A stretch of DNA of 64,000 nucleotides, taken from Siphonodentalium dalli. Lineage: Eukaryota > Mollusca > Scaphopoda > Gadilida > Siphonodentaliidae. Below, piece by piece: positions 13,260-24,485 of this stretch. The stretch spans positions 164,197,465-164,261,464 of the forward strand of contig CP136068.1 of NCBI GenBank assembly GCA_032622095.1, in the 5' to 3' direction. Numbering within the stretch: the stretch's first letter is position 1; each line of letters begins with the position of its first letter. Made by a program: the position numbers and the translations under genes. The notes beneath the pieces were generated by a model. The model ran no database searches. It was not told the origin of the DNA and saw only the letters and a program-made list of their open reading frames with translations.

Positions 13260-13269
13260 CCCCCCCCCC
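13260..13269. repeat. Poly-C tract (C10), module F copy 2
   Basis: Ten C stand where F copy 1 has 18 and copy 3 has 13. Confidence 0.95.
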
Positions 13270-14203
13270 AAATCTTGACCGCTATACTTCAAATTCAAAC
13301 ATCGAGAATTTTTTTTTTGACGAGTACATCTGATAGCTAGTGTTCACGCGCATCTAGAGCGCAATTTTCTAATTTTCAGATGGAACGGAACGGTTTACTC
13401 GTGACAACGCTATATATCATAAATATGTATACTTCTGTAGTCTATCACTAGCCGATTTTTAGCCCCAAATCCAAACGGGCCGATGTAGGAGCGAGTTTAA
13501 TGCGGTGGTACATAAGCCGGTATACTGTAGGTATGACTCTAAAATTTGACCTCTCTAATATAAACGCAACCTGCTCAAGGGAGTGTTTGTGTCGGGTGGG
13601 TTCAGATTTGGAAAATTCCACCGAAGATCAAATGGGCAAAATTACTCCGAAAATCATATATTGAGATAAAAACTTTTCGATGAGTGGATGTGATAAGTAG
13701 TATATAAACGCAAGATTAGTACACTTTTTAATGATTTATATTGAACGGTTTAACCCTGGTAGCGTATAACGTTGTGACGGGTGATATATATTACTCAAAT
13801 TCAAACCCTCTCTTCATGACGCAAATTCAAACGGACTTAGCAAGAAGCAAGGCAAATGCATGAATATGCTCACCGATATACTATATAGGTATGTCCGCTC
13901 TACTGTAAAAGTAACATATTGTCACGATTTGACCTGTCCAAAACACTCCCCGGACAAAAGTTTTCCTAGGTATAAAATTTCGTCGAAATCCGATCGTTTT
14001 ACTCGATTTGACCTTGAACTTACCATTTCGAATGTCAATGTCAGGTCGGGGTCACGACTTGACCCGCCCAAAAGACTCCCCGGACAAAAGTACCCCTAGG
14101 TATCAAATTTCGTGGAAATCCGCATGTTTTACCCGATTTGACCTTCGATTGACCATTTTGAAGACCAAGGTCAGGTCGGGATGGGATGGGATGGGATGGA
14201 ATA

Positions 14204-14243
14204 CCATGGAAGTATATCTGATTCCATGGAATCTGACCTCTAG
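14204..14243 (+). other. 3' terminal hairpin and CTAG end of segment 1
   Basis: CCATGGAA (14204-14211) pairs with TTCCATGG (14222-14229), and CTAG is at 14240-14243. The sequence is the same as at 1682-1721, but it is followed here by a different palindrome, that of element C. Confidence 0.7.
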
Positions 14244-14244
14244 T

Positions 14245-14274
14245 TATACTTCCATGTTTTAACATGGAAGTATA
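14245..14274. repeat. Perfect palindrome at the 5' end of element C
   Basis: TATACTTCCATGTT and AACATGGAAGTATA are perfect reverse complements separated by TT. This is the TGTT/AACA version of the palindrome; other families carry TGGT/ACCA or TATT/AATA. Confidence 0.95.
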
Positions 14275-14410
14275 CTGTAATTCTTCTGGCTTTTATTATT
14301 ATTATTCCATAACGTGCTTATATCTCCGGAACGGCTGGACCGATTCGCATTCTGTTTTTTTCTTCAGTATAAAACCTTGGAAGATCTGTGAAAATAGCCT
14401 ATTGAGAATT

Positions 14411-15640
14411 TCGTCCGACCTTGACCTTCGGAGTTATCGCCATTTTGTTGATTTTTGGGGGTTTTTCGCGACACAAAAGTAACTTGCGAAATCGAGGTTT
14501 GAATTCTTATATCGGCGAAACGGCTTGATCGATTGATTTGAAATTTGGTACCTGCATAGACATTGAGTATACGAAGTCGATGTACAAATAGGGAATTTCG
14601 TGTGACCTTGACCTTTGGAAACAACGCTCTCTATCTGTTTTATTGTTGTGCACATATCTCCTCCGAAACGGTTTGAGATATCGATTTCGGACTTTTTTCA
14701 TTATTTGCGCCTGTATGTGTGCTCTAAAATACTGAAAAATTATAGGGTTCGCACTTCCGGTTTAAAAGTTCGCTACTGGTCGAAGTATAAAACAACGCTC
14801 TTTATAGGGAATCTAGAACGGCTCGAGATATTGAGTTGGGACTTTTTGCATTATGTGCAGCAAATTCTGCGCTATCGAACGATGTATATAGTTAACTGAT
14901 ATCACTTCCGGTTCGGGAGAGCGGGCGTGTGGGTATGTATCTCAAAACTATTTTAGCGCCTATTTAGATGACATTTGGTAGACGTAATCAGTAGATGCCA
15001 CTGATTACTATACAACTCGAATTTTAAAAATCGGACATAAACTTCGATAGTTATGGCTGTTTAAAAACCTGGTTTATTTCCGACCTTGACCTTCAGAGTT
15101 ATCGACATTTTGTTGATTTTTGGGGGGTCTTCGCGCAACTAAAATCGATGTTTGATTTCTTATATCGCCGAAACGGCTTGGCCGATTGATTTGAAATTCG
15201 GAACCCTTTTAGCCACTGAGTATTGACAGTCGATGAACGAATAGGGAATTTCGTGTGACCTTGACCTTGGGAAACAACGCTCTTTATCTGTGTTATTGTT
15301 GTTCCAGTATCTCCTCCGAAACGGCTTGAGATATCGAGTTCGGACTTTTTCATTATTTGCGCATTTATGTGTGTTATGTACCACCGAAAAATGATAGGGT
15401 TCGCACTTCCGGTTTTAAAGTTCGCTACTGGTCCAAGAATAAAAGAACTCTCTTTATATGCAATTCAGAAGGGGTTGAGATATCGAGTTGGGACTTTTTG
15501 CATGATGTGCAGCAAACTCTGCGCTCTCTAATGATATATATATATATAGTTAACGGATTTCACTTCCGGTTTGGGAGAACGGGCGTGTTGGTATGTATCT
15601 CAAATTGTTTTTGGTGCAGATTTTGATGGAATTTGATGAA
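14411..15640 (+). repeat. Diverged ~655-bp direct repeat inside element C
   Basis: TCCGACCTTGACCTTC occurs at 14414 and about 665 bp later. ATCGGCGAAACGGCTTG at 14511 matches ATCGCCGAAACGGCTTG at 15163, an offset of 652. The remainder aligns with many substitutions and small indels, down to matching TTCACTTCCGGTT boxes. The divergence implies an old duplication, in contrast to the near-identical array units around it. Confidence 0.85.
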
Positions 15641-15751
15641 TAGAGTCTGTGGTTGCCGAGTATTACCATCAGCTACAGTATCACCATACTGATATGTGTC
15701 TCCGGAAAACTGACACTTTATCAGGTGACACAATTTCCGTCATTGTCGAAC

Positions 15752-15794
15752 ATGGAAGTATCGAAATTGCTGTGCAATTACAGTTTCATTCTAG
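15752..15794 (+). other. 3' terminal hairpin and CTAG end of element C
   Basis: ATGGAAGTAT (15752-15761) is followed by AATTG (15765-15769) pairing with CAATT (15775-15779) around CTGTG, then by ATTCTAG with CTAG at 15791-15794. The next bases are TTATTATTATTATTATAC, the start of the family B array. The stem is only five base pairs, so it is weaker than at the other ends. Confidence 0.55.
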
Positions 15795-16410
15795 TTATTA
15801 TTATTATTATACTGGACACTTTTGCAACCCTTATTACTCGAAAAGTACCAGGAGTAGCACACTAAAACTTGGTACGTATCTTGGGATCAAAGAGTTGTAT
15901 GCCATCGTCGCATAACGAATATTGTCCGCGTTTTCCCCGAGGAGTTATCTCCCTTTATTTGAAAAAATGTCATTTTATTATCTCGGAAATTATAAGAAGC
16001 AGAGCATCGAAAATTAGACCGTATGCACATCTCGATATGCACTACTGCCCACGGGCATAAAAACTTGGGTCCGCCCTTTCCCTGAAGAGTTACCGCCCAT
16101 AGTTGGCAAACCTCTATTTTATTGTACTCTGTTGTCCTCCCGTATCATTCCAGATAACTGTATTTGGTTTTTGTAGTCGTGTTGACCGTTGTCAGCTTAG
16201 TCCGAGGAAGAAAATTTGACAGGGTTGGACATATATTTTTACACTGGGGTGGGGGCAATATTTTCGCAATTTTTTTTTATTATTGACATTCATCTATTTA
16301 AGTATGTAGATTCCCTGAACGAAAACAAACCCATACCGGAAAGGATTTTTGTAATCCGAGAAGAAATGCAAGAGTTACGGGCCCTCAAAGTTTGCAATTT
16401 GGTCCCATGT

Positions 16411-16960
16411 GCTTGTGACCCTATCTCCTCCGAAGATGTCGAACTTTGGATGTCGTCTGATATCCCAGTGCGTGCGGTCTGAAGAGAGCACGCGATGGGC
16501 CAAATTTTGCCAGTGTCGGTTCAGTGTTGTGGGTCAGGGGAGGGGTGGTCCGGGGTACCAATTTTGTATTCTTCTCCGAATCGGATGAAACTTGGAATAT
16601 AACATCCATACCGCCAACCGATCTAGAAACTGAAAGAATTTCGAAAATCCATTGAAAAATGTCAGAGTTGTGGGCCTTCAAACAATGCAAATTTGGCCCC
16701 ATATGCTTGTGATCACATCTCCTCCGAAGATGTCAAACTTTGGATGTCAACTGATACGCCAATGCGTGCGGTCTGAAGAGAGCACGCGATGAGCCAAATT
16801 TTGCCAGTGTCGGTTCAGTGTTGTGGGTCAGGGGAGGGGTGGTCCGGGGTACCAAAATTTATTTCGTCTCCGAATCATATGAAACTTGATATATAACATA
16901 TACCATACACGTTGATCATAAAACTGAAAACAGATTGTAAATCCGTTAAAAAATGGCGGA
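16411..16960 (+). repeat. Internal ~294-bp repeat in the family B body (example)
   Basis: GCTTGTGACC at 16411 and GCTTGTGATC at 16705 start two copies that run through ATCTCCTCCGAAGATGTC, GCCAAATTTTGCCAGTGTC, the G-rich stretch, CTTCTCCGAATC or CGTCTCCGAATC, and ATGAAACTTG. More decayed copies of the GGGCCCTCAAA start continue at about 16976 and 17124. Every B unit has this pair; family A has one copy only. Confidence 0.85.
16531..16555 (+). other. G-quadruplex-type motif, B body copy a (example)
   Basis: Four runs GGG, GGGG, GGGG, GGGG are separated by TCA, A and TGGTCC, which meets the usual G3+ N1-7 rule. It recurs at 16825-16849 and twice in each B body in the window (seven bodies, so 14 sites). 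Families A, G and H have only three long G runs at the equivalent place. Confidence 0.7.
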
Positions 16961-17316
16961 GATTTGGGCCCTCAAACTTTGAATGTGGGCCCGTATTCTT
17001 TCCAATAAACAAAATGTTATTCGTCTCTGAATCAGACAAAAATTATAACAAATAATCAATGTAAGTAGCTGATCACAATACTCAAAACAATTTTTAAATC
17101 CATTGGAAAATAACGGAGTTACGGGCTCTCAAAATTCGCATTTTGGGCCGGGTTTGACTATTTCCCAATCCCGTCACCCAATTTCGAGGCAGGGGTGGGG
17201 TCACTCCCAAACACTTGAGATCAACCCACACATGTTAAGGGAAAGATATAATCATCCTAATTCATATTTTCCGTCCCTTAACTGCGATTTATTGAGCTCA
17301 TGATTTGCCCTATTAT

Positions 17317-17347
17317 TATACTTCCATGGTGTAACCAAGGAAGTATA
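17317..17347. repeat. Unit palindrome, family B
   Basis: The same 31-base TGGT/ACCA-type palindrome as in family A opens each full B unit and is preceded by CCCTATTAT. Confidence 0.9.
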
Positions 17348-20300
17348 TTGTTTTTCTACTGCGGCCGTTTTCTGTTTAATTGGAAATACTCAGAAACTAA
17401 TGGGAGGAGGACCGCGAAATCTCTAGCGAATGTAGGCATCTAAGGTCTACTAAAAATAATGCTATCCGGATGTTGGTCCAATATATTTTGACAGAGTTAT
17501 GGCCCTTTTTCGATTATTTTTCATTATTATTATTATTATTATACTGGACACTTTTGCAACCCTTATTACTCGAAAAGTACCAGGAGTAGCACACTAAAAC
17601 TTGGTACGTATCTTGGGATCAAAGAGTTGTATGCCATCGTCGCATAACGAATATTGTCCGCGTTTTCCCCGAGGAGTTATCTCCCTTTATTTGAAAAAAT
17701 GTCATTTTATTATCTCGGAAATTATAAGAAGCAGAGCATCGAAAATTAGACCGTATGCACATCTCGATATGCACTACTGCCCACGGGCATAAAAACTTGG
17801 GTCCGCCCTTTCCCTGAAGAGTTACCGCCCATAGTTGGCAAACCTCTATTTTATTGTACTCTGTTGTCCTCCCGTATCATTCCAGATAACTGTATTTGGT
17901 TTTTGTAGTCGTGTTGACCGTTGTCAGCTTAGTCCGAGGAAGAAAATTTGACAGGGTTGGACATATATTTTTACACTGGGGTGGGGGCAATATTTTCGCA
18001 ATTTTTTTTTATTATTGACATTCATCTATTTAAGTATGTAGATTCCCTGAACGAAAACAAACCCATACCGGAAAGGATTTTTGTAATCCGAGAAGAAATG
18101 CAAGAGTTACGGGCCCTCAAAGTTTGCAATTTGGTCCCATGTGCTTGTGACCCTATCTCCTCCGAAGATGTCGAACTTTGGATGTCGTCTGATATCCCAG
18201 TGCGTGCGGTCTGAAGAGAGCACGCGATGGGCCAAATTTTGCCAGTGTCGGTTCAGTGTTGTGGGTCAGGGGAGGGGTGGTCCGGGGTACCAATTTTGTA
18301 TTCTTCTCCGAATCGGATGAAACTTGGAATATAACATCCATACCGCCAACCGATCTAGAAACTGAAAGAATTTCGAAAATCCATTGAAAAATGTCAGAGT
18401 TGTGGGCCTTCAAACAATGCAAATTTGGCCCCATATGCTTGTGATCACATCTCCTCCGAAGATGTCAAACTTTGGATGTCAACTGATACGCCAATGCGTG
18501 CGGTCTGAAGAGAGCACGCGATGAGCCAAATTTTGCCAGTGTCGGTTCAGTGTTGTGGGTCAGGGGAGGGGTGGTCCGGGGTACCAAAATTTATTTCGTC
18601 TCCGAATCATATGAAACTTGATATATAACATATACCATACACGTTGATCATAAAACTGAAAACAGATTGTAAATCCGTTAAAAAATGGCGGAGATTTGGG
18701 CCCTCAAACTTTGAATGTGGGCCCGTATTCTTTCCAATAAACAAAATGTTATTCGTCTCTGAATCAGACAAAAATTATAACAAATAATCAATGTAAGTAG
18801 CTGATCACAATACTCAAAACAATTTTTAAATCCATTGGAAAATAACGGAGTTACGGGCTCTCAAAATTCGCATTTTGGGCCGGGTTTGACTATTTCCCAA
18901 TCCCGTCACCCAATTTCGAGGCAGGGGTGGGGTCACTCCCAAACACTTGAGATCAACCCACACATGTTAAGGGAAAGATATAATCATCCTAATTCATATT
19001 TTCCGTCCCTTAACTGCGATTTATTGAGCTCATGATTTGCCCTATTATTATACTTCCATGGTGTAACCAAGGAAGTATATTGTTTTTCTACTGCGGCCGT
19101 TTTCTGTTTAATTGGAAATACTCAGAAACTAATGGGAGGAGGACCGCGAAATCTCTAGCGAATGTAGGCATCTAAGGTCTACTAAAAATAATGCTATCCG
19201 GATGTTGGTCCAATATATTTTGACAGAGTTATGGCCCTTTTTCGATTATTTTTCATTATTATTATTATTATTATACTGGACACTTTTGCAACCCTTATTA
19301 CTCGAAAAGTACCAGGAGTAGCACACTAAAACTTGGTACGTATCTTGGGATCAAAGAGTTGTATGCCATCGTCGCATAACGAATATTGTCCGCGTTTTCC
19401 CCGAGGAGTTATCTCCCTTTATTTGAAAAAATGTCATTTTATTATCTCGGAAATTATAAGAAGCAGAGCATCGAAAATTAGACCGTATGCACATCTCGAT
19501 ATGCACTACTGCCCACGGGCATAAAAACTTGGGTCCGCCCTTTCCCTGAAGAGTTACCGCCCATAGTTGGCAAACCTCTATTTTATTGTACTCTGTTGTC
19601 CTCCCGTATCATTCCAGAAAACTGTATTTGGTTTTTGTAGTCGTGTTGACCGTTGTCAGCTTAGTCCGAGGAAGAAAATTTGACAGGGTTGGACATATAT
19701 TTTTACACTGGGGTGGGGGCAATATTTTCGCAATTTTTTTTTATTATTGACATTCATCTATTTAAGTATGTAGATTCCCTGAACGAAAACAAACCCATAC
19801 CGGAAAGGATTTTTGTAATCCGAGAAGAAATGCAAGAGTTACGGGCCCTCAAAGTTTGCAATTTGGTCCCATGTGCTTGTGACCCTATCTCCTCCGAAGA
19901 TGTCGAACTTTGGATGTCGTCTGATATCCCAGTGCGTGCGGTCTGAAGAGAGCACGCGATGGGCCAAATTTTGCCAGTGTCGGTTCAGTGTTGTGGGTCA
20001 GGGGAGGGGTGGTCCGGGGTACCAATTTTGTATTCTTCTCCGAATCGGATGAAACTTGGAATATAACATCCATACCGCCAACCGATCTAGAAACTGAAAG
20101 AATTTCGAAAATCCATTGAAAAATGTCAGAGTTGTGGGCCTTCAAACAATGCAAATTTGGCCCCATATGCTTGTGATCACATCTCCTCCGAAGATGTCAA
20201 ACTTTGGATGTCAACTGATACGCCAATGCGTGCGGTCTGAAGAGAGCACGCGATGAGCCAAATTTTGCCAGTGTCGGTTCAGTGTTGTGGGTCAGGGGAG

Positions 20301-23300
20301 GGGTGGTCCGGGGTACCAAAATTTATTTCGTCTCCGAATCATATGAAACTTGATATATAACATATACCATACACGTTGATCATAAAACTGAAAACAGATT
20401 GTAAATCCGTTAAAAAATGGCGGAGATTTGGGCCCTCAAACTTTGAATGTGGGCCCGTATTCTTTCCAATAAACAAAATGTTATTCGTCTCTGAATCAGA
20501 CAAAAATTATAACAAATAATCAATGTAAGTAGCTGATCACAATACTCAAAACAATTTTTAAATCCATTGGAAAATAACGGAGTTACGGGCTCTCAAAATT
20601 CGCATTTTGGGCCGGGTTTGACTATTTCCCAATCCCGTCACCCAATTTCGAGGCAGGGGTGGGGTCACTCCCAAACACTTGAGATCAACCCACACATGTT
20701 AAGGGAAAGATATAATCATCCTAATTCATATTTTCCGTCCCTTAACTGCGATTTATTGAGCTCATGATTTGCCCTATTATTATACTTCCATGGTGTAACC
20801 AAGGAAGTATATTGTTTTTCTACTGCGGCCGTTTTCTGTTTAATTGGAAATACTCAGAAACTAATGGGAGGAGGACCGCGAAATCTCTAGCGAATGTAGG
20901 CATCTAAGGTCTACTAAAAATAATGCTATCCGGATGTTGGTCCAATATATTTTGACAGAGTTATGGCCCTTTTTCGATTATTTTTCATTATTATTATTAT
21001 TATTATACTGGACACTTTTGCAACCCTTATTACTCGAAAAGTACCAGGAGTAGCACACTAAAACTTGGTACGTATCTTGGGATCAAAGAGTTGTATGCCA
21101 TCGTCGCATAACGAATATTGTCCGCGTTTTCCCCGAGGAGTTATCTCCCTTTATTTGAAAAAATGTCATTTTATTATCTCGGAAATTATAAGAAGCAGAG
21201 CATCGAAAATTAGACCGTATGCACATCTCGATATGCACTACTGCCCACGGGCATAAAAACTTGGGTCCGCCCTTTCCCTGAAGAGTTACCGCCCATAGTT
21301 GGCAAACCTCTATTTTATTGTACTCTGTTGTCCTCCCGTATCATTCCAGATAACTGTATTTGGTTTTTGTAGTCGTGTTGACCGTTGTCAGCTTAGTCCG
21401 AGGAAGAAAATTTGACAGGGTTGGACATATATTTTTACACTGGGGTGGGGGCAATATTTTCGCAATTTTTTTTTATTATTGACATTCATCTATTTAAGTA
21501 TGTAGATTCCCTGAACGAAAACAAACCCATACCGGAAAGGATTTTTGTAATCCGAGAAGAAATGCAAGAGTTACGGGCCCTCAAAGTTTGCAATTTGGTC
21601 CCATGTGCTTGTGACCCTATCTCCTCCGAAGATGTCGAACTTTGGATGTCGTCTGATATCCCAGTGCGTGCGGTCTGAAGAGAGCACGCGATGGGCCAAA
21701 TTTTGCCAGTGTCGGTTCAGTGTTGTGGGTCAGGGGAGGGGTGGTCCGGGGTACCAATTTTGTATTCTTCTCCGAATCGGATGAAACTTGGAATATAACA
21801 TCCATACCGCCAACCGATCTAGAAACTGAAAGAATTTCGAAAATCCATTGAAAAATGTCAGAGTTGTGGGCCTTCAAACAATGCAAATTTGGCCCCATAT
21901 GCTTGTGATCACATCTCCTCCGAAGATGTCAAACTTTGGATGTCAACTGATACGCCAATGCGTGCGGTCTGAAGAGAGCACGCGATGAGCCAAATTTTGC
22001 CAGTGTCGGTTCAGTGTTGTGGGTCAGGGGAGGGGTGGTCCGGGGTACCAAAATTTATTTCGTCTCCGAATCATATGAAACTTGATATATAACATATACC
22101 ATACACGTTGATCATAAAACTGAAAACAGATTGTAAATCCGTTAAAAAATGGCGGAGATTTGGGCCCTCAAACTTTGAATGTGGGCCCGTATTCTTTCCA
22201 ATAAACAAAATGTTATTCGTCTCTGAATCAGACAAAAATTATAACAAATAATCAATGTAAGTAGCTGATCACAATACTCAAAACAATTTTTAAATCCATT
22301 GGAAAATAACGGAGTTACGGGCTCTCAAAATTCGCATTTTGGGCCGGGTTTGACTATTTCCCAATCCCGTCACCCAATTTCGAGGCAGGGGTGGGGTCAC
22401 TCCCAAACACTTGAGATCAACCCACACATGTTAAGGGAAAGATATAATCATCCTAATTCATATTTTCCGTCCCTTAACTGCGATTTATTGAGCTCATGAT
22501 TTGCCCTATTATTATACTTCCATGGTGTAACCAAGGAAGTATATTGTTTTTCTACTGCGGCCGTTTTCTGTTTAATTGGAAATACTCAGAAACTAATGGG
22601 AGGAGGACCGCGAAATCTCTAGCGAATGTAGGCATCTAAGGTCTACTAAAAATAATGCTATCCGGATGTTGGTCCAATATATTTTGACAGAGTTATGGCC
22701 CTTTTTCGATTATTTTTCATTATTATTATTATTATTATACTGGACACTTTTGCAACCCTTATTACTCGAAAAGTACCAGGAGTAGCACACTAAAACTTGG
22801 TACGTATCTTGGGATCAAAGAGTTGTATGCCATCGTCGCATAACGAATATTGTCCGCGTTTTCCCCGAGGAGTTATCTCCCTTTATTTGAAAAAATGTCA
22901 TTTTATTATCTCGGAAATTATAAGAAGCAGAGCATCGAAAATTAGACCGTATGCACATCTCGATATGCACTACTGCCCACGGGCATAAAAACTTGGGTCC
23001 GCCCTTTCCCTGAAGAGTTACCGCCCATAGTTGGCAAACCTCTATTTTATTGTACTCTGTTGTCCTCCCGTATCATTCCAGAAAACTGTATTTGGTTTTT
23101 GTAGTCGTGTTGACCGTTGTCAGCTTAGTCCGAGGAAGAAAATTTGACAGGGTTGGACATATATTTTTACACTGGGGTGGGGGCAATATTTTCGCAATTT
23201 TTTTTTATTATTGACATTCATCTATTTAAGTATGTAGATTCCCTGAACGAAAACAAACCCATACCGGAAAGGATTTTTGTAATCCGAGAAGAAATGCAAG

Positions 23301-24455
23301 AGTTACGGGCCCTCAAAGTTTGCAATTTGGTCCCATGTGCTTGTGACCCTATCTCCTCCGAAGATGTCGAACTTTGGATGTCGTCTGATATCCCAGTGCG
23401 TGCGGTCTGAAGAGAGCACGCGATGGGCCAAATTTTGCCAGTGTCGGTTCAGTGTTGTGGGTCAGGGGAGGGGTGGTCCGGGGTACCAATTTTGTATTCT
23501 TCTCCGAATCGGATGAAACTTGGAATATAACATCCATACCGCCAACCGATCTAGAAACTGAAAGAATTTCGAAAATCCATTGAAAAATGTCAGAGTTGTG
23601 GGCCTTCAAACAATGCAAATTTGGCCCCATATGCTTGTGATCACATCTCCTCCGAAGATGTCAAACTTTGGATGTCAACTGATACGCCAATGCGTGCGGT
23701 CTGAAGAGAGCACGCGATGAGCCAAATTTTGCCAGTGTCGGTTCAGTGTTGTGGGTCAGGGGAGGGGTGGTCCGGGGTACCAAAATTTATTTCGTCTCCG
23801 AATCATATGAAACTTGATATATAACATATACCATACACGTTGATCATAAAACTGAAAACAGATTGTAAATCCGTTAAAAAATGGCGGAGATTTGGGCCCT
23901 CAAACTTTGAATGTGGGCCCGTATTCTTTCCAATAAACAAAATGTTATTCGTCTCTGAATCAGACAAAAATTATAACAAATAATCAATGTAAGTAGCTGA
24001 TCACAATACTCAAAACAATTTTTAAATCCATTGGAAAATAACGGAGTTACGGGCTCTCAAAATTCGCATTTTGGGCCGGGTTTGACTATTTCCCAATCCC
24101 GTCACCCAATTTCGAGGCAGGGGTGGGGTCACTCCCAAACACTTGAGATCAACCCACACATGTTAAGGGAAAGATATAATCATCCTAATTCATATTTTCC
24201 GTCCCTTAACTGCGATTTATTGAGCTCATGATTTGCCCTATTATTATACTTCCATGGTGTAACCAAGGAAGTATATTGTTTTTCTACTGCGGCCGTTTTC
24301 TGTTTAATTGGAAATACTCAGAAACTAATGGGAGGAGGACCGCGAAATCTCTAGCGAATGTAGGCATCTAAGGTCTACTAAAAATAATGCTATCCGGATG
24401 TTGGTCCAATATATTTTGACAGAGTTATGGCCCTTTTTCGATTATTTTTCATTAT

Positions 24456-24485
24456 TATACTTACATATTTTAATATGGAAGTATA
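24456..24485. repeat. Unit palindrome, family D
   Basis: TATACTTACATATT and AATATGGAAGTATA pair except for one position, where CTTAC replaces the CTTCC of family I. Apart from that site it is the TATT/AATA version of the palindrome. It opens every D unit. Confidence 0.9.

Larger units (their letters stand above)
1722..14243 (+). mobile_element. Segment 1: family A array plus module F (composite element, 12.5 kb)
   Basis: The segment is bounded on the left by CTAG|TTATACTTCC at 1721/1722 and on the right by CTAG at 14240-14243 followed by TTATACTTCC. It consists of the 1448-bp family A tandem array (1723-11785) joined to module F copy 2 (11786-14243). No transposition protein is encoded, so it would be non-autonomous. 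The boundaries are direct observations; treating them as the ends of one mobile unit is inference. A second CTAG|TTAT inside module F (12570-12573) could mean it is itself two units. Confidence 0.55.
11786..14243 (+). mobile_element. Module F, copy 2
   Basis: This copy matches 54857-57323 almost base for base over about 2.46 kb, and its right part matches 590-1721. In order: a left part (11786-12573) with a pyrimidine-rich stretch, an AT-rich run near 11985-12012 and no recognisable gene; two 271-bp tRNA-like repeats; then the same poly-C, 130-bp duplication, (GGGAT)4 and terminal hairpin as copy 1. It is joined to family A at an arbitrary point within a unit. The 97-codon ORF at 12024-12317 is kept in copy 3 but lacks any domain, and the DNA is nearly identical anyway, so that says little. 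Confidence 0.75.
14244..15794 (+). mobile_element. Segment 2: short element C (1551 bp)
   Basis: This may be the simplest complete element in the window. It opens with TTATACTTCCATGTT and a perfect palindrome (14245-14274), followed by an ATT tract (14293-14307). Two diverged copies of a ~655-bp block then share ATCTCCTCCGAAACGG, TTGAAATT-GG, GTGACCTTGACC, GAGTTATCG-CATTTTG and GTTAAC-GAT-TCACTTCCGGTT. It closes with CATGGAAGTAT (15751-15761), a small hairpin and CTAG (15791-15794). The near-terminal CATGGAAGTATA/TATACTTCCATG pair gives the element inverted subterminal repeats. ORFs of 60-94 codons on both strands have no domain. It shares motifs with the long array units, so it looks like a distant relative present once. 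Confidence 0.65.
15795..24455 (+). repeat. Tandem array, family B, 1732-bp unit
   Basis: The first unit is missing its leader and begins at the ATT tract (15795-17316). Full units start at the palindrome at 17317, 19049, 20781 and 22513, all 1732 bp. A final leader only (24245-24455) leads into family D. Each unit is a ~205-bp leader, an (ATT)n tract and a ~1.5-kb body. Within the body, a block from CTTGTGACC through TCCTCCGAAGATGTC to GGTCCGGGGTACC occurs twice, about 294 bp apart, and each copy has a four-G-run motif. Units differ at very few sites; position 19619 and its equivalent 23083 read A where the other units read T. The once-per-unit ORFs (63-93 codons) have no domain. Confidence 0.95.

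Noticed and set aside
1722-14243. LTR retrotransposon with modules F as long terminal repeats
   Set aside because: F copies flank the A array in direct orientation, but there is no gag/pol coding, no primer-binding site or polypurine tract that I can identify, and no TG...CA ends. F copy 3 flanks a different array.
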